Source: Lentimicrobiaceae bacterium
GTDB lineage: Bacteria > Bacteroidota > Bacteroidia > Bacteroidales > JAGONC01
Direction of reading: 5' to 3'
NCBI GenBank assembly: GCA_017993235.1
Contig: JAGONC010000001.1
Span: 128,880 to 192,879 of the forward strand
Length of the DNA: 64,000 nucleotides
Shown: positions 49,503 through 57,159 of the stretch, in pieces
Layout of the letters: each line of letters opens with the position of its first letter
How positions within the stretch are numbered: position 1 is the stretch's first letter
Notes under the pieces: model-generated
Told to the model about the DNA's origin: nothing
Databases searched by the model: none
What the model saw: only the letters and a program-made list of their open reading frames with translations
Translations under genes and position numbers: made by a program

Positions 49503-50075
49503 TCAATTTTCAGATTTCTTTATCAGCCAGGATGGAACCACAGCAGAGGGTCTCGGCACAGGTGCAAATGGAACGCTGGAAAGGCTGTTTACCCTTCCAT
49601 GGGGTACTTCCCGGTGGCATTCCCAGCAAAACCTTCCATCACCACACGCTTTGTCACGGCCCAGGCACAGGGTTTCTGTCAGTAATTTTTCATGACATTT
49701 GATACAATTGCTTTGGACGGCTTTTTTACCAGGTTCCAGGATAAAAATTACCTGTGGCTCATTTCTCAGTGTGAAAATGGTGGCGTGGCGCAGTCCGTCC
49801 TTTGCCTTGAAGTAATATGCGTTGACCAGGTTGTTGTGGGGAACATGGCATTCATTACAGGTGGCCACTTCTCTGTGTGAACTGTGACTCCATGTGGCAT
49901 AGTAGGGCGACATGATATGGCAGTTGACGCAGGCTGACGGATCATTGGTCAGATAGGAACCTGCCCTTGAAATATGGATGAGCAAAATAATGCAGCCAGC
50001 GATGATTCCCAACAGGACGATCACGGGAAATGTCCATGACCGTGGTGGAAGAAGCCAGCGGATGAAAGTTCTCAT
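49503..50075 (-). CDS. nrfH: Cytochrome c nitrite reductase small subunit (NapC/NirT family)
   Basis: NrfH is the membrane-anchored tetraheme quinol oxidase that passes electrons to NrfA. The 190-residue protein has one N-terminal membrane helix (FPVIVLLGIIAGCIILLIH) and four heme motifs: CVNCH (49-53), CNECH (73-77), CIKCH (124-128) and CWECH (150-154). Spacing fits NrfH. It is slightly longer at the C-terminus than the shortest homologues. A large inverted repeat lies 29 to 93 bases upstream and may regulate the operon. Confidence 0.96.
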   Translation of the reverse strand: MRTFIRWLLPPRSWTFPVIVLLGIIAGCIILLIHISRAGSYLTNDPSACVNCHIMSPYYATWSHSSHREVATCNECHVPHNNLVNAYYFKAKDGLRHATIFTLRNEPQVIFILEPGKKAVQSNCIKCHEKLLTETLCLGRDKACGDGRFCWECHREVPHGRVNSLSSVPFAPVPRPSAVVPSWLIKKSEN

Positions 50076-50103
50076 ATTTCAGGGAATTCCGTCTATGAAT
50101 GCC

Positions 50104-50168
50104 CTAATTTAGGACTGAATCTTTACAGAAGCAAAAATCCTGTAAAATTTAGATTCAGTCTGAATTAG
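50104..50168. promoter_or_regulatory. Long inverted repeat between the cupin gene and nrfH
   Basis: GACTGAATCT (50113-50122) is repeated inverted at 50151-50160. The arms extend imperfectly to 50104 and 50168 (CTAATT...GAATTAG), and an inner pair TTTACAG/CTGTAAA (50122-50128, 50140-50146) nests inside. No T run follows, so a leader hairpin or operator is as likely as a terminator. Confidence 0.7.
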
Positions 50169-50198
50169 ATCAGTTTTTACGGTAAAATCAAGCGCTGA

Positions 50199-50525
50199 CT
50201 ACTTAATCATCACCAGCATCATTTTGAAGTCTTCGGCTGCTTTAACAGCATGAGGCACATTGGCGGGCATGATGATCATTTCGCCGGCAGTGAGTACGTG
50301 GGAAATCCGGTCAATGATAATCTCGGCTTTTCCATCGAAAATGTAGACCATTGCATCGAAGGGCGCGGTATGTTCGCTGAGACCTTCGTTTTTGGCAAAT
50401 GCAAAAAGGGAGATGTTCCCTGTGTCTTTTTTGATCACTGTTTTACTGACGATGCTTGCGTCGGCGTAAATGACGGTTTCTGTCAGTTTGAAAACGGTAG
50501 AAGTCTGAAATTGATTTGTGTTCAT
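50199..50525 (-). CDS. Small cupin-domain protein
   Basis: A 108-residue single-domain cupin. The beta-barrel signature is visible as EHTAPFDAMVYIFDGKAEIIID (motif 1, shown in part: HTAPFDAMVY) and LTAGEMIIMPANVPHAVKA (motif 2). It has a His in each motif but fewer metal ligands than classical cupins. Small cupins of this type are often next to redox or nitrosative-stress genes. Here it lies between an Rrf2 regulator and nrfHA. It may bind a small ligand or metal; no enzymatic role can be assigned. Confidence 0.88.
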   Translation of the reverse strand: MNTNQFQTSTVFKLTETVIYADASIVSKTVIKKDTGNISLFAFAKNEGLSEHTAPFDAMVYIFDGKAEIIIDRISHVLTAGEMIIMPANVPHAVKAAEDFKMMLVMIK

Positions 50526-50577
50526 GGTATTTATGGTTAATGGTGATCAGATTCATGATCTTTCGTATTCAGCATGA

Positions 50578-50988
50578 TCATCGGATTAAAGCCTTGACGT
50601 CGCTGATTTTCCGGTTCTTAAAAAAGGTTACGAATTCGCTGGTGAGTTTCTCGCGAATGTTTCCGTAGACGCAATCAGCGAAGGGGCAATCATCGCCATG
50701 GGCTCCGCAGTATTCGAGTTCTGGTTTGCCCTCCATCAGTTCGTAAACATCGTACAGGGAGATATCCCCCGGGGCGACTCTCAGCGTAAATCCTCCATTC
50801 GGACCCCGGGTGGATGACAAGTAGTTATGCCTGACGAGTTGTTGCAATACTTTAGCCAGGTGGTTTCGGGATGCGCCCAGCTGCTTTGCCATCGCTGATG
50901 CCTTGATTGATTTCTCATTGCTGGCGACCAATGCCAGGCAATGAATGGCGAGTGAGGCTGCTTCGGAAAGGTGGATCAATCGTCCCAT
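50578..50988 (-). CDS. Rrf2 family transcriptional regulator with Fe-S cysteines
   Basis: A 136-residue Rrf2 protein from the start MGRLIHLSEAASLAIHCLAL. It has a winged helix with SAMAKQLGASRNHLAKVLQQL and the wing YLSSTRGPNGGFTL. Three cysteines (94, 101, 106 in EYCGAHGDDCPFADC) occupy the Fe-S loop used by NsrR and IscR, which suggests sensing of NO, O2 or cluster status. An ORF extending to 51045 overlaps its own promoter. The position before the cupin and nrfHA on the same strand suggests control of nitrite reduction. Two palindromes lie between its -7 box and start. Confidence 0.92.
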   Translation of the reverse strand: MGRLIHLSEAASLAIHCLALVASNEKSIKASAMAKQLGASRNHLAKVLQQLVRHNYLSSTRGPNGGFTLRVAPGDISLYDVYELMEGKPELEYCGAHGDDCPFADCVYGNIREKLTSEFVTFFKNRKISDVKALIR

Positions 50989-50992
50989 TTTT

Positions 50993-51017
50993 ATTACGTA
51001 ATTAGGTATTTGAATAC
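50993..51017. promoter_or_regulatory. Two palindromes upstream of the Rrf2 gene (candidate autoregulatory operator)
   Basis: ATTACGTAAT (50993-51002) is a perfect palindrome, and GTATT-TG-AATAC (51006-51017) a second. Both lie between the minus-strand -7 box and the Rrf2 ATG, where a repressor would block transcription. Confidence 0.45.
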
Positions 51018-51018
51018 G

Positions 51019-51026
51019 CAAATATA
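51019..51026 (-). promoter_or_regulatory. -7 box (TATATTTG on minus) for the Rrf2 gene
   Basis: Plus strand CAAATATA; perfect TAnnTTTG on the minus strand, 31 bases before the ATG at 50988. It excludes the longer ORF start at 51045. Confidence 0.6.
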
Positions 51027-51098
51027 CATATTTTATCATACACAACTACAGGATACCCTTTTTTTTCGATCCCGGAGTAACCTCATGGAGATAAATGA

Positions 51099-51106
51099 TA
51101 ATTTTG
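51099..51106 (+). promoter_or_regulatory. -7 box TAATTTTG for the LEA-like lipoprotein gene
   Basis: Perfect match ending 21 bases before the ATG at 51128. It lies downstream of an alternative start at 51095, which it therefore excludes. Confidence 0.6.
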
Positions 51107-51127
51107 TTTATCTTAAATCCTTATCAC

Positions 51128-51772
51128 ATGAAAATCTCCATTTCATCCAGACAGTACCTTATTGTCGTGATGAGTCTTATGCTCATCTTCAGCTCCTGTG
51201 GAATTTTTGAACAGGTTGGACAGATGGCCACATTGACCAAATGTGACTTCAGGTTACAATCCGTAAAACAGTTGACTCTGGCAGGAGTGAACGTTCAGGA
51301 GATCAAGTCCATATCTGACCTCGGCCTCATCGATGCCGGTGTCATCACGGCTGCAATGGCCGGTGGGCAATTGCCACTGAGTTTTACACTGAACATTGAG
51401 GCGAAAAATCCCAACGATCAGCTGGCTGCCATGAACCGGCTGGAATGGATCCTGTTCATTGATGACATCGAGATGATCCAGGGAGTGCTGAACGAAAAGG
51501 TTCAAATTCCTGCCAATGGTGGCACCACGGTGATTCCGTTGAATATGAACATGGATCTGAAAAAAGTCCTTTCCGGCAAATCCGCAGAAACGATCATCAA
51601 CTTCGGATTCAATCTTGCCGGCCTGGGAGGAGAGCCCACCCGCATTACCATAAAAGCCAAACCCACCATTATGGTTGGATCACGCGAGATTGTCTACCCG
51701 GGATATATCTCCATTACCACAAAATATGGCAACGAGCCGGATAAGAAAAGCGGGAGCATCAAACTGAACTAG
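51128..51772 (+). CDS. LEA type 2-like lipoprotein
   Basis: A 214-residue lipoprotein. The signal peptide ends in a lipobox (LMLIFSSCGIF, with Cys at residue 24), so the mature protein should be lipid-anchored in the envelope. The body has the beta-sandwich pattern of the LEA type 2/WHy group: LTLAGVNVQEIKSISD, FTLNIEAKNPNDQLAAMNRLEW, VLNEKVQIPANGGTTVIPL. Role unknown; homologues are common in Bacteroidota. The stop codon overlaps that of the convergent hydro-lyase gene by four bases (CTAG at 51769-51772). Confidence 0.8.
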   Translation: MKISISSRQYLIVVMSLMLIFSSCGIFEQVGQMATLTKCDFRLQSVKQLTLAGVNVQEIKSISDLGLIDAGVITAAMAGGQLPLSFTLNIEAKNPNDQLAAMNRLEWILFIDDIEMIQGVLNEKVQIPANGGTTVIPLNMNMDLKKVLSGKSAETIINFGFNLAGLGGEPTRITIKAKPTIMVGSREIVYPGYISITTKYGNEPDKKSGSIKLN

Positions 51773-53574
51773 AACAGGCCGCCATGCTGGTAGATTTCCA
51801 GCTGTACCTCGGAGAATGGATCGGCCAGCATCGATTTTCCTTTGCTTACATTGGTCACTTCCCCGGTTTCGAAATTTAGCCGGATGATGTCGCCGTCTTC
51901 CAGATCGATGGATTGGATTGAGCGGTAGGTCATGATCGGCAGCGCTGCGTTGATGGCGTTGCGTTCATAAATGGCTCCGAACGACTCTGCCAGGATAGCC
52001 TGAATACCCAGGGAAAGGAAGCAATCCACAGCCTGCTGGCGTGACGATCCGCTGCCAAAATTCTTCTGAACCACGACAATGTCGCCAGCTTTGGCTTTTT
52101 TTGCAAAATCCTCATAACCTTTCAGGTTGTCAAATGTGTACTGGCCCATCTCACTGATGTTGGTAATGGTCAAATACCGGTTATGGTAGATCATATCCGT
52201 ATCAATGTCATCCTTCCTGATGTACCAGGCTCTTCCTTCGACCATGGTCGGTTTACGTTCCGCTGAAACGGATTTTTCTTTGACGGCCTGCTGTACTGCT
52301 GATTTTTCCCTTGCAGCATGGATCCTGGGTTTGTCCGGTATTTGGTCAGGGGTTGTGATATACCCGGCTATGGCCGAAGCGGCAACCACTTCCGGGGAGG
52401 CCAGGTACACTTCGCCTTTTCCCTGTTTGCCCGGGAAATTCCTGTTTCCTGTACTGAGCGTTACCTCACCGGGTCCATTCTGGCCAACCTGTCCTGCAGC
52501 ACACCCAGCGCATCCGGCATTGGAAACCAGGGCTCCGGAATCCTTGAAAATCTGAACGATACCTTCCTGAAGGCATTGCTGCCATATCTCGTCCGTTGCG
52601 GGAACCACTTTGAGAACCACGCCAGGTGCCACCTTCCTGCCTTTCAGTATGGCAGCTGCTTTCCTGAGGTCTTCCATCCGGCCATTGGTGCAGCTCCCGA
52701 TAAAAGCTGAATCAATGGGAGTCTTTGTAACCTGTTGAATATCCACTGTATCATGGGGTTTGCCCGGCCGTGAAACCCGTGTGACGAAATGGCTCAGGTC
52801 AAAGTCGAAAGTTTTCTCGTAATGGGCATCCGCATCTGCTGCGATCAGTCCAATGGTTTTGCCAGCCCTTTTTGAACTGTACTCCAGGATCGCTGCCGAA
52901 GGGGTCAAAAGGATAATGATGGCTCCCATTTCCGTCGCCATGGAAGCAATGGTGATCCGCTCGTCCAGTGTAAGTTTGTCGACCTCTTTTCCATAAATCT
53001 CGATGGAATATCCCAGTAACTGATTGGCTCCGAATATGTTGAGTAAATTGAGAACAATATCTTTGGCACTCAGACCGGCCGGTCTTTTACCGTTCAGGTT
53101 GATCCGGACGGAGGGAGGTACTTTGAACCAGACCTTGCCTTTTGCCCATGCAGCTGCAATGTCCTGATCCCCCATACCCTGGCCAAAAGCTCCGACAGCT
53201 CCCAGGATATTGGCGTGCGAATCGGTGGTTACCACAGTCGAACCTAAATAGGCCAATCCCTCGTGGATGAGAATATGCGTTCCGATCCCTTTGTCGATAT
53301 CGTAAACCCTGATCCCATGATCCCGGGCAAACTGACGGCATATCTGCTGGTTCTGGGCATATTTCTGATCCGAACCTGTCGGATTGCAATCAAACGTGAA
53401 AAACGTTCTTGATGGATCGTGGATGGTCAGTTGATGATCAACGATGTTTTTAACGACATTGGCCCCTCCGAAATCCCTGGCAGCCCTGACATCGAGCTCA
53501 ATATCAACAATATCACCGGGTTTCACGGTATCGTACTTCGAATGATTCGCAATGATTTTTTCAATAAGATTCAT
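51769..53574 (-). CDS. Fused LeuC-LeuD type hydro-lyase (aconitase superfamily)
   Basis: A 601-residue protein carrying large and small subunits in one chain. The large part (1-425) has TDSHANILGAVGAFGQGMGDQDI and three cluster cysteines (IGSCTNGRMEDL near 294, NAGCAGCAAGQ near 357). The small swivel part (about 440-601) has the LeuD-type YIRKDDIDTDMIYHNRYL, VVVQKNFGSGSSRQQA and ESFGAIYERNAINAALP. LeuC/LeuD and HacA/HacB are usually separate, though fused bacterial forms exist. The substrate may be isopropylmalate, homocitrate/homoisocitrate, methylmalate or citrate. The nearby dehydrogenase at 54360 probably takes the next step. No citrate synthase or LeuA is in the window. Confidence 0.88.
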   Translation of the reverse strand: MNLIEKIIANHSKYDTVKPGDIVDIELDVRAARDFGGANVVKNIVDHQLTIHDPSRTFFTFDCNPTGSDQKYAQNQQICRQFARDHGIRVYDIDKGIGTHILIHEGLAYLGSTVVTTDSHANILGAVGAFGQGMGDQDIAAAWAKGKVWFKVPPSVRINLNGKRPAGLSAKDIVLNLLNIFGANQLLGYSIEIYGKEVDKLTLDERITIASMATEMGAIIILLTPSAAILEYSSKRAGKTIGLIAADADAHYEKTFDFDLSHFVTRVSRPGKPHDTVDIQQVTKTPIDSAFIGSCTNGRMEDLRKAAAILKGRKVAPGVVLKVVPATDEIWQQCLQEGIVQIFKDSGALVSNAGCAGCAAGQVGQNGPGEVTLSTGNRNFPGKQGKGEVYLASPEVVAASAIAGYITTPDQIPDKPRIHAAREKSAVQQAVKEKSVSAERKPTMVEGRAWYIRKDDIDTDMIYHNRYLTITNISEMGQYTFDNLKGYEDFAKKAKAGDIVVVQKNFGSGSSRQQAVDCFLSLGIQAILAESFGAIYERNAINAALPIMTYRSIQSIDLEDGDIIRLNFETGEVTNVSKGKSMLADPFSEVQLEIYQHGGLF

Positions 53575-53643
53575 TATATCAAATTGTTAAACTGTCATAT
53601 TGTTAAATGGTCAAATTATGATTTACCCAATAGTTGATGGGTA

Positions 53644-53699
53644 TTGGAATTTGTGATTTGAAATTTATTTGGAATTTGGTTCCTGGAATTTGGAATTTA
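53644..53699. repeat. Imperfect 7-nt tandem repeat (TTGGAAT type)
   Basis: TTGGAAT, TTGTGAT, TTGAAAT, four extra bases, then TTGGAAT, TTGGTTC, CTGGAAT, TTGGAAT (53644-53696), ending at the stop codon of the HD gene (TTA at 53697-53699). A weaker TTGTTAA/ACTGTCA run at 53584-53616 lies beside the start of the hydro-lyase gene. Confidence 0.8.
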
Positions 53700-54248
53700 A
53701 ATCTTCAGTCTATCCTTGAACGGCAAGAAGGTCATGAAGTCGGCGTGGTGCACCACATAGGCCTCGGTTGAGCGTTTGACCAGGTCGCCTTCATGTGCAT
53801 GTGCTGCAATGATATGGCACACTTCTGCAGGGACACCGCACTGTTCGGCCAGTGAGACCCCGGAGAAGGGATGCCGGAGGTATTTACCATAGTTTCCCTG
53901 AATGGCCACACCATTTTTATCCAGGGTGTACTCCAGCAGTTTACCCACATCTGCCAGAATGGCGCCTGCAATCAGCACATCCATGTTCACCGGCAGGTCG
54001 TTTTTATAAAATTCGTTCATTTTTTCTCCGGCCGCCCTGGCAATATGCACAACCGACCGTTTGTGGTCCATGAAGGTTACCTTCAGATCAGGACCGCAGA
54101 GCAGGGTAAAGGGAATGCGGTTCAGATCATCCGGGGTAAGTACACTTTTCTCAAGGGCGAGTTCCCATGTTCTGGCGGTTTTTGTTCTCATGTCCTGATC
54201 CTGAATCCAGTTGAGTTCAGGCCATAAATCGTAAATGTTCATTTTCAC
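53697..54248 (-). CDS. HD-domain protein with altered HD doublet
   Basis: A 183-residue HD-fold protein. Helices and metal-type residues are recognisable: DHKRSVVHIARAA (His62), the doublet region AGAILADVGKLLEYTLD, RHPFSGVSLAE (His126), IIAAHAHEGD (His150) and VVHHADFM (Asp170). At the position of the His-Asp doublet the protein has Ala99-Asp100, so the canonical metal ligand His is missing. It could be a pseudo-enzyme or use other histidines. It is encoded between the hydro-lyase and dehydrogenase genes on the same strand, with repeat-filled gaps on both sides. Confidence 0.82.
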   Translation of the reverse strand: MKMNIYDLWPELNWIQDQDMRTKTARTWELALEKSVLTPDDLNRIPFTLLCGPDLKVTFMDHKRSVVHIARAAGEKMNEFYKNDLPVNMDVLIAGAILADVGKLLEYTLDKNGVAIQGNYGKYLRHPFSGVSLAEQCGVPAEVCHIIAAHAHEGDLVKRSTEAYVVHHADFMTFLPFKDRLKI

Positions 54249-54283
54249 AAAGTTATAGTTGATTGTTCATGGGAATGTGTTTC

Positions 54284-54359
54284 AGGTTACAAGTTGTAAG
54301 TTGCAAGTTACAGGTATTACAACCTGAAACCTGTAATCTGAAACTTGCAACCTGAAGTC
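54284..54359. repeat. 7-nt tandem repeat with inverted halves
   Basis: Eleven consecutive 7-base units: AGGTTAC, AAGTTGT, AAGTTGC, AAGTTAC, AGGTATT, then the complementary ACAACCT, GAAACCT, GTAATCT, GAAACTT, GCAACCT, GAAGTC(C). The two halves can pair as a long hairpin. The tract abuts the stop codon of the dehydrogenase gene at 54360. Confidence 0.88.
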
Positions 54360-55556
54360 CTATTTCATCTTTGCGATCACTGCGTCGGTCATTTGGGTGG
54401 TGGAGGCTGCGCCCTGATGGATGACGTCGGGGCTGCCTTTCATTTTAAGCATGTCGTACGCTTTCACTTTTCCTTCCTCAATCACTGCAGCGACAGCGTT
54501 TCTGATACGGTTTGCCGTTTCCTTTTCGTTGATATGATCCAGCATCATGCAGGCAGAAAGGATCATGGCAATGGGATTGACAATGCTGGTTTCATACCCG
54601 GCATATTTAGGAGCGGATCCGTGTGTCGGCTCAAAAACCGCAACTTCAGGGCCGATGTTGGCACTGCATGCAAATCCTAGTCCACCCACCAGTCCGGCGA
54701 AGCCATCCGAAACAATGTCGCCGAACATATTTCCCGCGACAATCACGTTGAAATCCTCCGGGTTCTTGGTCAGCCACATCATCTGTGCATCGATGTTCAC
54801 ATCCTGGACACGGATGTCCGGATATTCGTTCTTTACCATTTCCTGAGCAATTTTCAGCATCATACCTGATGTTTCCCGGATCACATTGGGTTTTTCGCAG
54901 ACGGTCACCGTCTTGAATCCCTTTGATTTGGCATACTCAAAACCGGCTCTCACGATCCGTGTGGTGTATTTCCTGGTGAAGATCCTTGTCGAAACCGCCA
55001 ATTCAGGGCGGGGGCACCAGGCAAAATTTTCCCTGAACTTGGCATGCGTCATCAAGGCATCATATACCGTATCCGGGGGGTTGGTCCATTCCACGCCACC
55101 GTATAATCCTTCCGTATTCTGCCTGAAGATCATGGTATCGATAAAGGGTTCTTCGACCGTATTTCCGGGTCCCCGACGGATAAAATTCAGCGGATTACCC
55201 TTGAAGGTACGGCAGGGCCGCATGCATATATCCAGATCAAAATGCTGACGCATGGACACGATCGGGCTGTAATAGGTGAATCCTTTGCCCTGTAGTTCCG
55301 CAGACAGTTCTGCAACTGCTTTGTCTTTGGGTTTGGAGGTGATGGCGCCGAAAAGGGCAATCTTATGCTTCTCGAGCAATTTCAGTGTCCTTTGGGGCAA
55401 TGGATTTCCTTCCTTGCACCAAAATTCCCATCCAATATCACCAAATACATAATCTGCTTTAAATCCGGATGCTTCCAGAACCCTTATCGCTTCATGAAGA
55501 ACGATCTTTCCAATACCGTCGCCGGGTAAAGCTACAATGGTGCGTGTTGATGTCAT
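54360..55556 (-). CDS. Isocitrate/isopropylmalate-family NAD(P) dehydrogenase
   Basis: A 398-residue beta-decarboxylating dehydrogenase. Motifs: IVALPGDGIGKIVLHEAIRV at the N-terminus, substrate loop DLDICMRPCRTFKG, NTEGLYGGVEW, EKPNVIRETSGMML, DAQMMWLTKNPEDFNVIVAGNMFGDIVSD, and the nucleotide site FEPTHGSAPKYAG. Length and several segments resemble isocitrate or homoisocitrate dehydrogenases of the short group more than LeuB, but the substrate is not certain. With the fused hydro-lyase it could run citrate to 2-oxoglutarate or the isopropylmalate/homocitrate equivalents. Its -7 box is at 55609-55616. Confidence 0.88.
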   Translation of the reverse strand: MTSTRTIVALPGDGIGKIVLHEAIRVLEASGFKADYVFGDIGWEFWCKEGNPLPQRTLKLLEKHKIALFGAITSKPKDKAVAELSAELQGKGFTYYSPIVSMRQHFDLDICMRPCRTFKGNPLNFIRRGPGNTVEEPFIDTMIFRQNTEGLYGGVEWTNPPDTVYDALMTHAKFRENFAWCPRPELAVSTRIFTRKYTTRIVRAGFEYAKSKGFKTVTVCEKPNVIRETSGMMLKIAQEMVKNEYPDIRVQDVNIDAQMMWLTKNPEDFNVIVAGNMFGDIVSDGFAGLVGGLGFACSANIGPEVAVFEPTHGSAPKYAGYETSIVNPIAMILSACMMLDHINEKETANRIRNAVAAVIEEGKVKAYDMLKMKGSPDVIHQGAASTTQMTDAVIAKMK

Positions 55557-55608
55557 ATTGTCAATGTTATGGGTTACAGTTACCTTAATTACTCATTTTT
55601 ATCCCCGG

Positions 55609-55616
55609 CAAAATTA
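55609..55616 (-). promoter_or_regulatory. -7 box (TAATTTTG on minus) for the dehydrogenase-HD-hydro-lyase genes
   Basis: Plus strand CAAAATTA, perfect TAnnTTTG on minus, 53 bases before the ATG at 55556. Confidence 0.55.
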
Positions 55617-55658
55617 CAACTCATGGACGACATGACCAAGGATTAGGTTTCAATTTAT

Positions 55659-55666
55659 TACATTTG
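55659..55666 (+). promoter_or_regulatory. -7 box TACATTTG for the CCA-adding enzyme gene
   Basis: Perfect match 17 bases before the ATG at 55683. Confidence 0.6.
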
Positions 55667-55682
55667 CATCCAATTCAGGATC

Positions 55683-57104
55683 ATGAAACAGTACCTCACC
55701 CATACGGTTTTTAAGACCATTACCCGGGTTGCCAGTAAGATGGGCGTTCCGGCTTATGTCGTTGGCGGGTATGTCAGGGATCTGTTATTGAATCGTCCAT
55801 CTAAGGATGTTGATATTGTGGTACTGGGCAGTGGGATCGATCTGGCTGAGGGTGTGGCCAGAACATTGACCGGTAATGTTCAGGTCAGCGTTTACAAGAA
55901 TTTCGGCACAGCCTCCATAACCTTCAGGGAACACGGCGAGGTATGGCAACTGGAGTTTGTAGGAGCAAGGCGGGAGTCCTACCGTCTGGATTCCAGGAAA
56001 CCGCTGGTGGAAAACGGAACCCTGAAGGATGATCAAAACAGGCGGGATTTCACGATCAATGCATTATCCTTAAGCCTGAACAGCGATGATTTTGGGAAAC
56101 TGCTCGATCCTTTCGATGGATTGAGTGATCTGGACAGGAAGATTTTACGAACCCCCCTCGACCCGGATATTACTTTTTCAGATGATCCGCTGCGAATGAT
56201 GAGAGCGATCAGGTTTGCTGCACAGTTGGATTTTTCTGTTTTTCCGGAGACCTATCGTGCCATTCATCGGAACAGGGGCAGGCTGAGCATTGTATCCATG
56301 GAACGGATCATGGATGAATTCAACAAGATCATGCTGGTGGACAAGCCATCCAAAGGGCTTCTGTCTCTTTTTGAAACCGGTCTGCTGGAGATATTTTTCC
56401 CTCAGCTGGTAGCCCTGAAAGGAGCGGAGATGGTGGATGGAAGAGGTCACAAGGATAATTTTTTACATACATTACAGGTCGTGGATAACCTTGCTGAAAC
56501 GACCGACAATCTCTGGCTGCGCTGGGCAGCCTTGCTTCATGACATTGCCAAACCCCTGACCAAGAAGTTCGATCCTGAACTGGGATGGACCTTTCATGGT
56601 CATGATTTCCTGGGTTCCAAAATGGTCCCACAAATCTTTACCCGACTCAAGCTGCCCTTGAATGAAAAAATGAAGTATGTCAAAAAACTGGTCCTGTTGC
56701 ACCTGCGGCCTCAGGTTCTTGCTGAAGATGTGGTTACTGATTCTGCGGTGCGCAGGCTGCTTTTTGATGCCGGCGATGACATCGACGACCTGATGCTGCT
56801 TTGTGAAGCGGACATCACCTCCAAAAATCAGGAAAAGGTCAAAAAGTATCTGGGTAATTTCCAGCTTGTACGGAAAAAGTTGAAAGAGGTGGAAGAGAAG
56901 GACCGGATCCGGAACTGGCAGCCTCCCATTTCGGGCGAACTGATCATGTCAACTTTTGGGATCGGCCCTGGCCGCGAGGTCGGAATCATTAAAAATGCAA
57001 TACGTGAGGCCATTCTCGACGGGATCATTCCAAATGAATATGACGCCGCATACGAGCTCATGATCCAGGAGGGTAAAAAAATAGGCATCTGTCCTCAAAA
57101 ATAA
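55683..57104 (+). CDS. cca: CCA tRNA nucleotidyltransferase with HD domain
   Basis: This class II nucleotidyltransferase adds or repairs 3' CCA on tRNAs. The 473-residue protein has the catalytic [22 protein letters not shown] region (G-G...D-x-D), the [13 protein letters not shown] motif, [17 protein letters not shown], and a C-terminal HD phosphohydrolase domain ([35 protein letters not shown]) found in many bacterial members. Neither tRNA gene in this window encodes CCA, so the enzyme is needed. It has its own promoter and is followed by the pRiA4b-like gene. Confidence 0.95.
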   Translation: MKQYLTHTVFKTITRVASKMGVPAYVVGGYVRDLLLNRPSKDVDIVVLGSGIDLAEGVARTLTGNVQVSVYKNFGTASITFREHGEVWQLEFVGARRESYRLDSRKPLVENGTLKDDQNRRDFTINALSLSLNSDDFGKLLDPFDGLSDLDRKILRTPLDPDITFSDDPLRMMRAIRFAAQLDFSVFPETYRAIHRNRGRLSIVSMERIMDEFNKIMLVDKPSKGLLSLFETGLLEIFFPQLVALKGAEMVDGRGHKDNFLHTLQVVDNLAETTDNLWLRWAALLHDIAKPLTKKFDPELGWTFHGHDFLGSKMVPQIFTRLKLPLNEKMKYVKKLVLLHLRPQVLAEDVVTDSAVRRLLFDAGDDIDDLMLLCEADITSKNQEKVKKYLGNFQLVRKKLKEVEEKDRIRNWQPPISGELIMSTFGIGPGREVGIIKNAIREAILDGIIPNEYDAAYELMIQEGKKIGICPQK

Positions 57105-57123
57105 AATCTATCCGGATTATCGT

Positions 57124-57131
57124 TATTTTTG
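57124..57131 (+). promoter_or_regulatory. -7 box TATTTTTG for the 57160 gene
   Basis: Perfect TAnnTTTG match 28 bases before the ATG at 57160. Confidence 0.55.
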
Positions 57132-57159
57132 TAGCGGAATTTTCAAACGAAAAAGAGCC

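Noticed and set aside
54284..54359. CRISPR array
   Set aside because: Units are 7 bases with no spacers; no cas genes in the window.
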